This document shows positions 1 to 8,701 of a stretch of DNA of 64,000 nt, piece by piece. Within the stretch, counting starts at the first letter, position 1; every line of letters begins with the position of its first letter. A program made the translations under genes and the position numbers. Location of the stretch: the NCBI RefSeq assembly GCF_000170895.1, contig NZ_ABCS01000023.1, positions 50,781-114,780 on the forward strand, read 5' to 3'. This DNA comes from Plesiocystis pacifica SIR-1 (GTDB taxonomy: Bacteria; Myxococcota_A; Polyangia; Nannocystales; Nannocystaceae). The notes under the pieces are model-generated. The model saw nothing but the letters and a program-made list of their open reading frames with translations, did not search any database and was not told the DNA's origin.

Positions 1-393
1 CTGGCCGATGCTCAGCGAGCTCGTCGAGGGTCGGGGGTTGGGGTGCGGGTGATCGGGAACGATCTCGGAGCTGACGTCGTCGTCCGCTCGGTTGAGATCG
101 ACGACCAAGCGCGAGTGGCGAGCGCGGACCGTCGCCGCACCCAGGGCCTCGGCCCGGACGTAGAGGCGATCCACCGCGTAGTCCGCGTTGCGCGGGAAGT
201 TGACCTGCGGCCGCGGTCCGAGCCCGGCCGGCCACTCGAGGCCGACGTGGGGGAAGCTGACGACCACGGGGCTGGCGAAGGCCGCGGGGCGGAACTCGAA
301 GGGCAAGGACGCGCCCGCCTCGAGGCCGACCACCTCTGCGCTCAAGGTCTCGCTGCGTCCGAGCTCGGCCATCCGGAATTCGCTAGTGTACAT
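1..393 (-). CDS. N-formylglutamate amidohydrolase-like protein, N-terminal part (runs off the window)
   Basis: The reverse strand reads open from an ATG at 393 through the window edge (131 codons). A clear ribosome site (GGAGGG) lies just before the ATG. The product contains PVVVSFPHVGLEWP near residue 40 and VVDLNRADDDV near residue 104. The second matches the conserved VVDLNR core of the N-formylglutamate amidohydrolase family, zinc-type hydrolases that release glutamate from N-formylglutamate, often in histidine degradation. The usual length is about 260 residues, so roughly half is present. The metal-binding remainder lies outside the window, so the exact substrate cannot be judged. It is transcribed away from the tRNA pair at 490-708. 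Confidence 0.75.
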   Translation of the reverse strand, partial: MYTSEFRMAELGRSETLSAEVVGLEAGASLPFEFRPAAFASPVVVSFPHVGLEWPAGLGPRPQVNFPRNADYAVDRLYVRAEALGAATVRARHSRLVVDLNRADDDVSSEIVPDHPHPNPRPSTSSLSIGQ

Positions 394-451
394 CGTCCCT
401 CCGGCGATGGGCGCGTCGCGGGCTGGGCCGAGCTGGGGGAGGGCTCCAAGC

Positions 452-482
452 AAAAAAAGACCCCCGCTCCGGAGAGCGGGGG
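452..482 (-). terminator. Rho-independent terminator after tRNA-Glu
   Basis: On the reverse strand a GC-rich hairpin (CCCCCGCTC / GAGCGGGGG arms) is followed directly by a run of seven T. It sits 8 bases beyond the 3' end of tRNA-Glu and so most likely ends that transcript. Confidence 0.8.
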
Positions 483-489
483 TTCAGCG

Positions 490-561
490 TGACCCTGCCG
501 AGAATCGAACTCGGGATTGCGGCGTGAGAGGCCGCCGTCCTAACCGCTAGACCACAGGGCC
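490..561 (-). tRNA. tRNA-Glu (anticodon CTC)
   Basis: A cloverleaf can be folded on the reverse strand. The acceptor is GGCCCTG with CAGGGTC (one G-U pair), the anticodon stem is GCGGC/GCCGC around the loop CTCTCAC (anticodon CTC, reads GAG), and the T arm is CCGAG-TTCGATT-CTCGG. The discriminator base is A and CCA is not encoded. A terminator follows at once. It pairs with tRNA-Gln 77 bases upstream in the same direction, so the two may be co-transcribed. Confidence 0.95.
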
Positions 562-637
562 GTAGCTTGGTTGGTGCGCCCGGGGGCGCGGTGGCTCAGG
601 TGCTCGTGAGAGCGGCGACTGAGGCGGTCAGGGGAAG

Positions 638-708
638 TTCGGGAACAAGGATTCGAACCTTGATTGACGGTACCAGAAACCGTTGTCCTACCCTTAGACG
701 ATTCCCGA
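638..708 (-). tRNA. tRNA-Gln (anticodon CTG)
   Basis: On the reverse strand the acceptor is TCGGGAA/TTCCCGA, the anticodon arm is ACGGT-TTCTGGT-ACCGT with anticodon CTG (reads CAG), and the T arm is CAAGG-TTCGAAT-CCTTG. CCA is not encoded. It lies directly upstream of tRNA-Glu. Confidence 0.95.
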
Positions 709-1040
709 ACATGGCTCGACGCGAGGTCGTTTTGCCCGAAGTGAGGCGGAGCTGTTCGGGCGAGGTAGGAGCCCCTTGCGAGGCCCGGGGAATCTGGACC
801 AACGCGAGCGAGGTGTCAAGGAGGATTTTCCAAAATGTGTTGGAGCGTCTGGGTAGTCGTCTCATGGCCTCCCAGGCGCCGCTGGACCCCGAACCTGGCC
901 ATGTGTTCGGTCTGCTCTGCAGATTACGAGGGCTCGATTTGCCTGTTCGACCGGCGCGAGAGCGAGATCTCCTCGTGTTCGGGTCAAGCCCGCTCGGACC
1001 GGCTGGCGCGTCCCCTGGCGGAAGCCGTTACCCTGCTTGC
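709..1040. other. 332-bp gap upstream of the gamma-glutamyltransferase gene
   Basis: No convincing gene. An ATG at 835 is preceded by an AGGAGG-like stretch, but its frame runs into the gamma-glutamyltransferase gene out of frame with poor composition, so it was not called. The gap should hold the promoters of the leftward tRNA pair and of the rightward gene. A 25-bp stretch at 807-831 resembles one at 2970-2994 on the far side of the gamma-glutamyltransferase gene. Confidence 0.4.
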
Positions 1041-2906
<1,866 letters not shown>

Positions 2907-3022
2907 CAGTCGCCCACCCCGGCCGCGCCGGGACCCATGATCCAGGAAAGCAGCTCGGCGAAAAGACCAAGCGAGGTGTCGTGAGGACTTCTCCGATGTC
3001 CTGCTAGGATAGGAGTCCGGGG

Positions 3023-3117
3023 ATGGACAACTGGGACGACCTGCGGGCGTTCCTGGCCGCGGCGCGGGGCGGGAGCTCGCGGGCCGCGGCGGAGGCCCTG
3101 GGCATCAACCAGTCGCG
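3023..3117 (+). pseudogene. LysR-family regulator, N-terminal remnant
   Basis: An ATG with a good ribosome site (AGGAG, 7 bases upstream) opens about 32 residues beginning MDNWDDLRAFLAAARGGS and ending LGINQS. This is the first half of the LysR-type winged helix-turn-helix. At about 3115 the similarity stops in mid-helix and the frame continues as Arg/Ser/Trp/Cys-rich nonsense. The rest of a roughly 300-residue LysR protein is absent. The remnant therefore looks like the 5' end of a regulator cut by a deletion. Confidence 0.6.
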
Positions 3118-3309
3118 CTCCTCGACGTGGGCACCTTGCTGGTCAAGGGCTACTACATCCCGCTGCTGGTGCGGGTGCTCGGGGAGCTGTCCTTGGGCGC
3201 GACGGTGGTGCTGTCGGGCACGATGTTCATCGTGCCCATGGCCCTCGGTTTGTGGCACCTGAGCCACTACGGGAATCAGCGCACCCAGATGGTGCCAGCC
3301 GTCTCGTAG
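3118..3309 (+). pseudogene. Membrane-protein fragment joined to the LysR remnant
   Basis: Directly after the LysR remnant, in another frame, a stretch of about 60 codons shows strong coding-type GC at third positions and a hydrophobic product (for example LLVRVLGELSLGATVVLSG, then FIVPMALGLW). It has no start of its own and runs to a stop inside the 3' end of the opposing fibrinogen-domain gene. I read it as the C-terminal piece of a membrane protein left by the deletion that truncated the LysR gene. The family is not recognisable. Confidence 0.4.
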
Positions 3310-4520
3310 ATGTTGGGCCCCGCCGAGAACCCGGCGGGGGTCCGCCAGGGGGCGTCCTGGCCCTCGAAGTCGCAGCTCGAGGTGTAGTAGGACGCCGTCC
3401 CGAAGCCGGCGGCGTCGTTGAGGGTGCTGATGTTGGACTCGTTGTTGAGGACCAGGCCAAAGCGGACCTTGGCGTCGTAGCAGGACTGGTCGTCGTCGAT
3501 GTTGACCCCGACCTCGATGTAGTTGGGCGAGACCGAGGACTCGGCGACGGAGCGCCCCTGGATGGTCAGCCACTCGAGCTTTTGGTTGTCGTCCTCGGTG
3601 AAGTAGAGCCCCTCGCCGTCGAGGTCCGAGCCGATCGGCGTGTTGGTGAACAGGTCGACGGCCGTGGCGGTCATCGGCAGGTCGTAGGCCTTGCACGCGT
3701 AGTCGTTGGTCATGGGGTGGCGCATGCAGCCGCGCAGCTCCATGGCCGGGACGGACAGGTAGGCCTGGAACTTGCCGTCGGAGTCGTCGGCGGGGTCGAG
3801 GACGCCCTCGTTGACCAGACTCGCGTCGGTCCACGCGGGGCTGTAGAAGTCGAACTGGCCGCCGCTCGGGGCGAAGCGCATGACCAGGGTCCAGCCGTTG
3901 TCCTCCATGTCGCAGTAGGCGTCGAAGGGCTCGCCGTCCCAGCCCTCGGGCGCGATGGCGTAGACGCCGTCCTCGAGGGCGTCGTCGTAGGCGAGCAAGT
4001 CGGCGCAGCTCGACGGGGCGGTGCAGTCGTCGAGGCAGCCGTCGTCGAGCTCGGCGTTGGCGTCGTCGCAGTCCTCGGGGCCGTTGACCTCGGCGTCGCC
4101 GCAGTAGGCCGCCAGCGACATGCAGTCGGCGTTGCAGCCCCCGTAGGCGCCGTCGTTGACCCCGTCGTCGCAGACCTCGTCGCCCTCGACGATGCCGTCG
4201 CCGCACGCCGACTCGACGCCTTCGGTGGTGTCCTCGGTGGTCTCGTCCGTCGTGTCTTCGGTGGTCTCGTCCGTCGTGTCCTCGGTGGTCTCGTCCGTGG
4301 TCTCCTCGGTCGACTCTTCCGTGCTCTCTTCCGTCGTCTCGCCGGTGGAGCTGCCGGTCTCGGTCTCTTCCCCGGAGCTGCTCTCCTCGGTCGAGCCGAC
4401 CTCGTCGTCGGAGCCCGAGTCGTCCGTGGTCGCGCCGCTAGCGTCGTCGGTGCAGGCGGTGAAGGGGAGGCACAGGCCGAGGCAAAGGGCAGAGTTCAAG
4501 AGCGTACGTGTGGTCGCCAT
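3276..4520 (-). CDS. Lipoprotein with Myxococcus Cys-rich repeats and a fibrinogen-like C-terminal domain
   Basis: 414 residues. The start chosen (ATG at 4520) gives a signal peptide with lipobox LPFTAC near residue 22. Next comes a long Thr/Glu/Ser/Asp linker built of EESTEE and TTDETTED units, about residues 25-90. Two Cys-rich units follow (CGDGIVEGDEVCDDG and CGDAEVNGPEDCDDAN) of the type common in myxobacterial surface proteins. The last 230 residues resemble a fibrinogen C-terminal globule, with the diagnostic YCDMEDNGWTLVMR segment and several paired cysteines. It is probably a surface-anchored binding or adhesion protein; the ligand is unknown. The stop codon region overlaps the membrane-protein fragment on the other strand. 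Confidence 0.85.
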   Translation of the reverse strand: MATTRTLLNSALCLGLCLPFTACTDDASGATTDDSGSDDEVGSTEESSSGEETETGSSTGETTEESTEESTEETTDETTEDTTDETTEDTTDETTEDTTEGVESACGDGIVEGDEVCDDGVNDGAYGGCNADCMSLAAYCGDAEVNGPEDCDDANAELDDGCLDDCTAPSSCADLLAYDDALEDGVYAIAPEGWDGEPFDAYCDMEDNGWTLVMRFAPSGGQFDFYSPAWTDASLVNEGVLDPADDSDGKFQAYLSVPAMELRGCMRHPMTNDYACKAYDLPMTATAVDLFTNTPIGSDLDGEGLYFTEDDNQKLEWLTIQGRSVAESSVSPNYIEVGVNIDDDQSCYDAKVRFGLVLNNESNISTLNDAAGFGTASYYTSSCDFEGQDAPWRTPAGFSAGPNIYETAGTIWVR

Positions 4521-4678
4521 GGATCCACTGTCGACGCTCGGGATCCGGTCTTTGTCCCGTTTCGGTCGCAAATGTGGGCGCTGGCGCGCATCGTGGGCGA
4601 GTTGGCGCCGCGCCATCCCCCGGCCGGCCCGATCGCCCATCGCCGGCACGGGCAGTCTCAGGAGCGCCGGGTACCATG

Positions 4679-4717
4679 AAAAAAGCCCGCACCGCGCCAA
4701 CTCGGGCGGTGCGGGCG
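4679..4717 (-). terminator. Rho-independent terminator
   Basis: On the reverse strand the arms GCCCGCACC and GGTGCGGGC form a hairpin followed by seven T. It lies about 35 bases downstream of the stop codon of the small lipoprotein gene at 4751-5344 and ends that transcript before the fibrinogen-domain gene. Confidence 0.8.
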
Positions 4718-4750
4718 TCTCGCTGTCACGAGCCTCGCGGGCTCCGCATG

Positions 4751-5344
4751 TCAGTCCAGGCCCAACTCCAGGGTCATGGGCATGAGCATCACGGCGGGGT
4801 CGTCGTCGTCCTTTTCGGCCAGGACGAGCTGCTCGATGTCGGCGACCAAGCCGACGGTCCCGTCTTCATGGGGGGCGAGGCGGACGTGAAGCTCGCCCTC
4901 GATGGCGTCGAGGCGATCGTCGACGGACCAGCTGTCGCCGCTGTCGAGGCCGCACTGGCCCTGGAAGACGTTGGTCCCCGCGATCCACCGCAGGGTCACG
5001 CGCTCGTCGGGCAGCGAGTAGGTCGTCTCGATCTGCTCGCCGTACGCGAACACCTCGGCGGCGAGGCCGTCGTCGATGCCGATCAAGAGCGCCTCGCTCC
5101 CGTCCTGGCGCGCGGCGACGATGGTCAGATCATCGCACGCGGCCCGCTGGTCGAGGGCGTTGACGTCGAGGACGTCGAGGTCGTCGTCACCGCCTTCGTC
5201 GCAGGCGGTGAGGGTGAAGGGGAGGCTCGCCGTGGTCAGGACGAGGAGGCAGGCGCGGACGATGGGGGCGAACGCGCGGGGTGAATGGGGGGTGGTGGCA
5301 GGGGGGCCTGCGAGGGCGTGACGCCACCGCGAGAAGAAAGCCAT
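4751..5344 (-). CDS. Small lipoprotein of unknown function
   Basis: 197 residues from the ATG at 5344. The N terminus carries Arg/His, then a hydrophobic run (IVRACLLVLTTASLPFTL) ending in lipobox TAC, followed by an acidic GGDDDLDVLD segment. The mature part is acidic, has a further pair of Cys (near AACDD and GQCGLD) and no motif I recognise. An ATG at 5386 would add 14 residues and is possible. A hairpin terminator follows, so it is a single-gene unit. Function unknown. Confidence 0.7.
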   Translation of the reverse strand: MAFFSRWRHALAGPPATTPHSPRAFAPIVRACLLVLTTASLPFTLTACDEGGDDDLDVLDVNALDQRAACDDLTIVAARQDGSEALLIGIDDGLAAEVFAYGEQIETTYSLPDERVTLRWIAGTNVFQGQCGLDSGDSWSVDDRLDAIEGELHVRLAPHEDGTVGLVADIEQLVLAEKDDDDPAVMLMPMTLELGLD

Positions 5345-5930
5345 GCATTCACGGTAGCCACGGCTCGGGCGGGGGCAATGAGTCAAAAAAAGCCGGCTGG
5401 GTGGGGTCTGAGTGGGGCTAGGACATGAATGTCAGCGATCTGTGAAGGCGGGGGCGAGCAGGTTGCGCGGGCGGGGGATTGGGGTGCTCGCGGGGGTTTG
5501 GGGGGTGTTTGAGGGGTAGGGCGTGGGTGTCAGGGAGTGGCTTTGGGGGAAGTCGGTGGGGTGAGCTTGGGCGGTGTTCGGGTTTTGAAATTGCGCTTGG
5601 TGCGGGGTTTGGAAACGGTTGGCGCAGGTTGCGCTTTGGGTTGTGTCTAGGGCCTCTGGCGTGCGTGCCGTGCTGCGGTGCGTACGGCACCGCGGTGCTC
5701 TCGAGGCTCCGGCGGTGCTCCGCGGCCTATTCGGCGGGAGCCCTCCCCACTCCTGCGCTCGAGCCGAGCCGCAGCTTCAGCTCTTCCAGGGGCTGCAGGC
5801 GGCTCGGTGCTCGTCGCAGGTCCCCTCCCACCGAGCGGCCTGCTCTCGGTTGGCGAGCAGGATGCTGGGGTTTCGGAGCGGGGAGAGGTGAGCGGTGCGC
5901 TTGGGTGCGCTCTGCTTGGGTGCTCGTTCG
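5345..5930. other. 586-bp gap with a strongly G-skewed tract
   Basis: No gene can be supported; open frames here are Arg/Pro or Gly/Cys-rich with no ribosome site. From about 5440 to 5660 the plus strand is dominated by G and T. At 5492-5521 there are four G-runs separated by 3, 7 and 2 bases, which fits the G-quadruplex pattern. The tract lies upstream of the small lipoprotein gene (read leftwards) and downstream of the condensation-domain gene. Confidence 0.5.
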
Positions 5931-7274
5931 TCAGTCCGCGGCCAGGGCGAGCTGCTGAGCCTGGCCGAGGGCCCGGGGATAGGTGACGTCGAGCTGGGGG
6001 ATGGGGTGCTCGGGGGAGTCCAGGACGGCCTCGATGAGCTGGAAGATGGCGGTCTGGATGGCTTCGACCTCGGCACCGCTGAGGGCCCGGGGGTCGTAGT
6101 TGAAGCTGACGGTGCGCTCGCGGGCGGGGCCGAGGTCGACGTAGATGACCTCGAGGGGGCCGATGGGGGCCTCGCTGCGCAGGGGGAGGATGGTGAGCGG
6201 GCGGCCCTCGAGCTCGGAGAGGAGGAATTCGAAGGGGTAGCTGTTGAAGCGGACGCCGAACTCGACGGCGGCGCTGCGATCGCCGGCGTTGGGCTGGAAG
6301 GGGAGCTGGCGGTAGTCCTGGAGCATGGCCTGGCGGACCTGGGTGAGGAGCTCGGCCATGGTCTGGTCGGCGTCGAAGTCCCAGCGAAAGGGGTGCACGC
6401 CGGCGTGTTGACCGGACATGCGCCGAAGCTTGGCGCCGCGGCGGTTGCTTGAGGTGAGCAGGAGGGTCCAGCCGGTGCGCGCCTGGGCCTGGCTCAGGGC
6501 GACGCCGAGGGCGGCCTGGATGAGCACCTGGGGGCTGGCGCGGTGCTCGGTGCAGTAGGCGGCCATGCGCGCGTGGAGCGGGCTGGGGATCGGCGTGGTG
6601 AGGCTGCGGGCGGTCGGGCTGGGGACGGCGGGCGGCGGGAGCAGAGCCTCGGAGTTGGCGTCGAGGCGGGCGTCCCAGTAGGCGGCCTTGTCGGCGAGGC
6701 GCGCTGCGTTTGTGGCCTTGCCCTCCCGAGCCCATTCGACGAAGGAGGCGATCTTGGGCTCGCAGGGCTCCCCCTCGATGTCGGCGGCGTAGCGGCGCAG
6801 GACGTGATCGACGAACAGCGCGAGGCTCCAGCCGTCGGCGGCGAGGTGGTTGGCGACGAACAGCCAGGCGCAGCCGTCCGCGCCGAGGTCGAGGAGCTGG
6901 GAGCGGTAGAGGACCGGGCCGAAGCTGTCGAGGGGCGCGGCCATGAGCTGGCGGGCGCGGGCGTGGGCGGCCGCGGTGGGGTCGAGGGCGGCGGACAGGT
7001 CGACGAGCTGGAGCAGGGGCTTGGTGGGCTCGACGCGCTGGCGGGGGACGCCTCCGGTCGGATCGGCGACGAGGCGGATCGAGAAGGCGTCGTGCTCGGC
7101 GAGGGACTGGGCCAGGGCGCGGTAGAAGGCGTCGACGTCGAGGTCACCCGGGACGAGGACGAGGCTGCCGATGTTGAGCTGAGCGCCGCTGGGCGCCAGA
7201 TCGTCCCACAGCAGGCGCTGGCCGGGGGTGAGGGCGAAGGTCTCGGGCTCGCGGGCTTGCTGGGCGACTGGCAT
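5931..7274 (-). CDS. Stand-alone condensation-domain protein (NRPS C-domain family)
   Basis: 447 residues, the size of a single condensation domain of non-ribosomal peptide synthetases. It starts with the typical TPGQRLLWDDL segment. The catalytic HHxxxDG motif appears as NHLAADG near residue 143: the first His is Asn, while the second, catalytic His and the DG are kept. The later FRWDFDADQTM and FGVRFNSYPFEF segments fit the C-terminal half of the fold. No adenylation or carrier domain is nearby. It may therefore be an acyltransferase acting on a carrier encoded elsewhere, or a PapA-like or wax-ester-type acyltransferase. Confidence 0.75.
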   Translation of the reverse strand: MPVAQQAREPETFALTPGQRLLWDDLAPSGAQLNIGSLVLVPGDLDVDAFYRALAQSLAEHDAFSIRLVADPTGGVPRQRVEPTKPLLQLVDLSAALDPTAAAHARARQLMAAPLDSFGPVLYRSQLLDLGADGCAWLFVANHLAADGWSLALFVDHVLRRYAADIEGEPCEPKIASFVEWAREGKATNAARLADKAAYWDARLDANSEALLPPPAVPSPTARSLTTPIPSPLHARMAAYCTEHRASPQVLIQAALGVALSQAQARTGWTLLLTSSNRRGAKLRRMSGQHAGVHPFRWDFDADQTMAELLTQVRQAMLQDYRQLPFQPNAGDRSAAVEFGVRFNSYPFEFLLSELEGRPLTILPLRSEAPIGPLEVIYVDLGPARERTVSFNYDPRALSGAEVEAIQTAIFQLIEAVLDSPEHPIPQLDVTYPRALGQAQQLALAAD

Positions 7275-7374
7275 GACTCGTCTCGGGGCCGGGGTCCGAG
7301 AGGGGAGTCATGGGGCGAGCGATTCTCATTCAGGCAAAGCGCGTGTGATGACTCGTTCGCGCCTGAGTATTTGA

Positions 7375-7570
7375 GCCGTCGTGGACGACGCCACGCCCTC
7401 CCTGCCCCACGTCCACGACTCGGAGACTGTCAACGAATCCACGCCCGCGCGGGCGGGGGCGACCACGAGCCTTCTCCAAGGCACGAACTCCATTGCCCAC
7501 CAAGCCAAAGAGGAGGAGCGGGGCGACGAAGCGTCCCCGGTCCCAGGCGGCTGTGGGGGCAAAACAGAAC
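7375..7570 (-). repeat. Dispersed repeat copy A, starting right after a stop codon
   Basis: Read on the reverse strand, the base after the TGA at 7571 begins GTTCTGTTTTGCCCCCACAG (7551-7570), which is identical to 59102-59121, also right after a TGA. Further on, 7428-7488 resembles 15004-15060 (GTTCGTGCCTTGGAGA and GGGCGTGGATTCGT are shared). At 7378-7419 there is a 10-bp stem (GTCGTGGACG/CGTCCACGAC) with a 22-base loop, identical over 42 bp to 17682-17723. The copy fills most of the gap between two genes. Its position and the hairpin suggest a 3' end or termination role; this is inference. Confidence 0.75.
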
Positions 7571-8335
7571 TCACTCGAAGCGCAGTGAAATCGAATTACA
7601 GGTGCTCGACCACTCCAGCGACGCCGACAGGCTCAGCTCGTCGAACACGACGGCGTAGTCCCCGTCCAGCCCCAGATCGACCGGGCAGCTCCCGTCGGCG
7701 TCGGGGGTGCACGAGCAGTTGACCAGATCGCACTCGCTCGCGGGCTGGCCGAGGGCCTCGAGGCTGTAGGTCTCCGGCGGCAGGGGGGTCGGCGCCCAGC
7801 AGCTCGTGGCCTCCCCGGCGACGTTGCAGCTCGCGGGCAGCTCGAGATCGAGGGCCGCCGCAGCCCGCCAGGTCGTCGAGAAGCGCCCGCCCGGCTCGAT
7901 GTAGATCGGCGCGTGGAAGGTCTGGCACAGCAGGCAAGTCGGGGGGTCCTCGCTGTAGGTCGCGCACGAGGGCCACTGCGTCTCGCAGTTGGTCAAGGGC
8001 AGCCACACCTCGCGCCCGGCGTAGCTCCCCGTCAGCGAGAACCACCGCGGGGCGTGCTGGCAGCCCGAGCCCTGCTCGTAGATCAGCACGGCCTCGTCGC
8101 GCGCGTTGACGATCTCCAGCGGGATGTCGCGCGGATCGAAGGCCAGCGGCGGGTCGCCAAAGTAGGACGCGCAGGCGTCGGGCTCGTCGAGGGGAGGGAC
8201 CTCGAAGTCCTCGTAGTCGCAGCCGGCGTCGCCGAGCTCGTCGGCGCCCGAGCCTGAGTCGGTGTCGGCGTCGACCGAGTCGGGCCCGCAGCCCACCGCG
8301 AGGATCAGCCCAAGGACGCTCCAGCCATGCCGCAT
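7571..8335 (-). CDS. Cys-rich lipoprotein of unknown function
   Basis: 254 residues from the ATG at 8335, which places a short signal peptide (WSVLGLILAVGC) with its lipobox Cys near residue 15. An Asp/Ser/Gly linker follows (DADTDSGSGADELGD). The mature part has at least ten Cys, including CNVAGEATSC and CDLVNCSC, suggesting a disulfide-stabilised secreted domain. No family recognised. An earlier in-frame start (8434) would put an Arg-rich stretch ahead of the signal and is unlikely. Repeat copy A begins at the first base after its stop codon. Confidence 0.75.
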   Translation of the reverse strand: MRHGWSVLGLILAVGCGPDSVDADTDSGSGADELGDAGCDYEDFEVPPLDEPDACASYFGDPPLAFDPRDIPLEIVNARDEAVLIYEQGSGCQHAPRWFSLTGSYAGREVWLPLTNCETQWPSCATYSEDPPTCLLCQTFHAPIYIEPGGRFSTTWRAAAALDLELPASCNVAGEATSCWAPTPLPPETYSLEALGQPASECDLVNCSCTPDADGSCPVDLGLDGDYAVVFDELSLSASLEWSSTCNSISLRFE

Positions 8336-8370
8336 ACCCGAGAGTGTACGGCGGCCGGGCGCTCGGGTGT

Positions 8371-8691
8371 TCAGCGCTTCGAGCCGCCCAGACAAGGCGG
8401 CGAGTCGGGCACGACGCCGCCGCGCTCGGCCCACTGCGGGGCCGTGAAGGCCTGAATCGAGAGGGCGTGCACGGGGCCCGCGAGCTGCTCGGCGAGGGCC
8501 GAGTTCACGGCCCGGTGGCGCGCGACGAGGGTCTTGCCCTCGAAGGCAGGGCTCACGACGATGACCTTGAAGTGGGTCTCGGAGCCGGGCGGCACGTTGT
8601 GGTTGCCCGACTCGTTGATGACCTCGAGCACCGTGGGCGCGAGCGCGGCCACGAGGGCGTCGTGGATCGAGTCCTGGACCGGCCCGCTCAT
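8371..8691 (-). CDS. bolA: BolA family protein
   Basis: 106 residues. BolA proteins bind monothiol glutaredoxins and help traffic or insert Fe-S clusters; some also act as regulators. The sequence shows the KH-like BolA core: HFKVIVVSPAFEGKTLVARHRAVNSAL, with the conserved FxGKxxVxRHRxV pattern near residues 50-65, then GPVHALSIQAFTPxW. The gene follows the large Fe-S oxidoreductase by only 10 bases in the same direction, a likely operon. That agrees with a role in maturing or protecting its clusters. The C-terminal Cys (PPCLGGSKR) is outside the core. Confidence 0.92.
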   Translation of the reverse strand: MSGPVQDSIHDALVAALAPTVLEVINESGNHNVPPGSETHFKVIVVSPAFEGKTLVARHRAVNSALAEQLAGPVHALSIQAFTAPQWAERGGVVPDSPPCLGGSKR

Positions 8692-8701
8692 GGCGTCTTG
8701 C

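Noticed and set aside
490..708. tRNA pair as an integration site for a mobile element
   Set aside because: No integrase gene, no duplicated tRNA 3' end and no compositional change was seen next to the tRNAs. The same holds for tRNA-Arg and tRNA-Leu.
4200..4400. Tandem repeats that might be a CRISPR-like array
   Set aside because: They encode the Thr/Glu/Asp/Ser linker of the fibrinogen-domain lipoprotein; the unit is a few codons long and there are no unique spacers. No CRISPR array was found anywhere in the window.
5418..5690. Pro/His/Arg-rich frame in the G-rich gap
   Set aside because: It simply translates the complementary C-rich strand; no ribosome site and no plausible composition for a protein.
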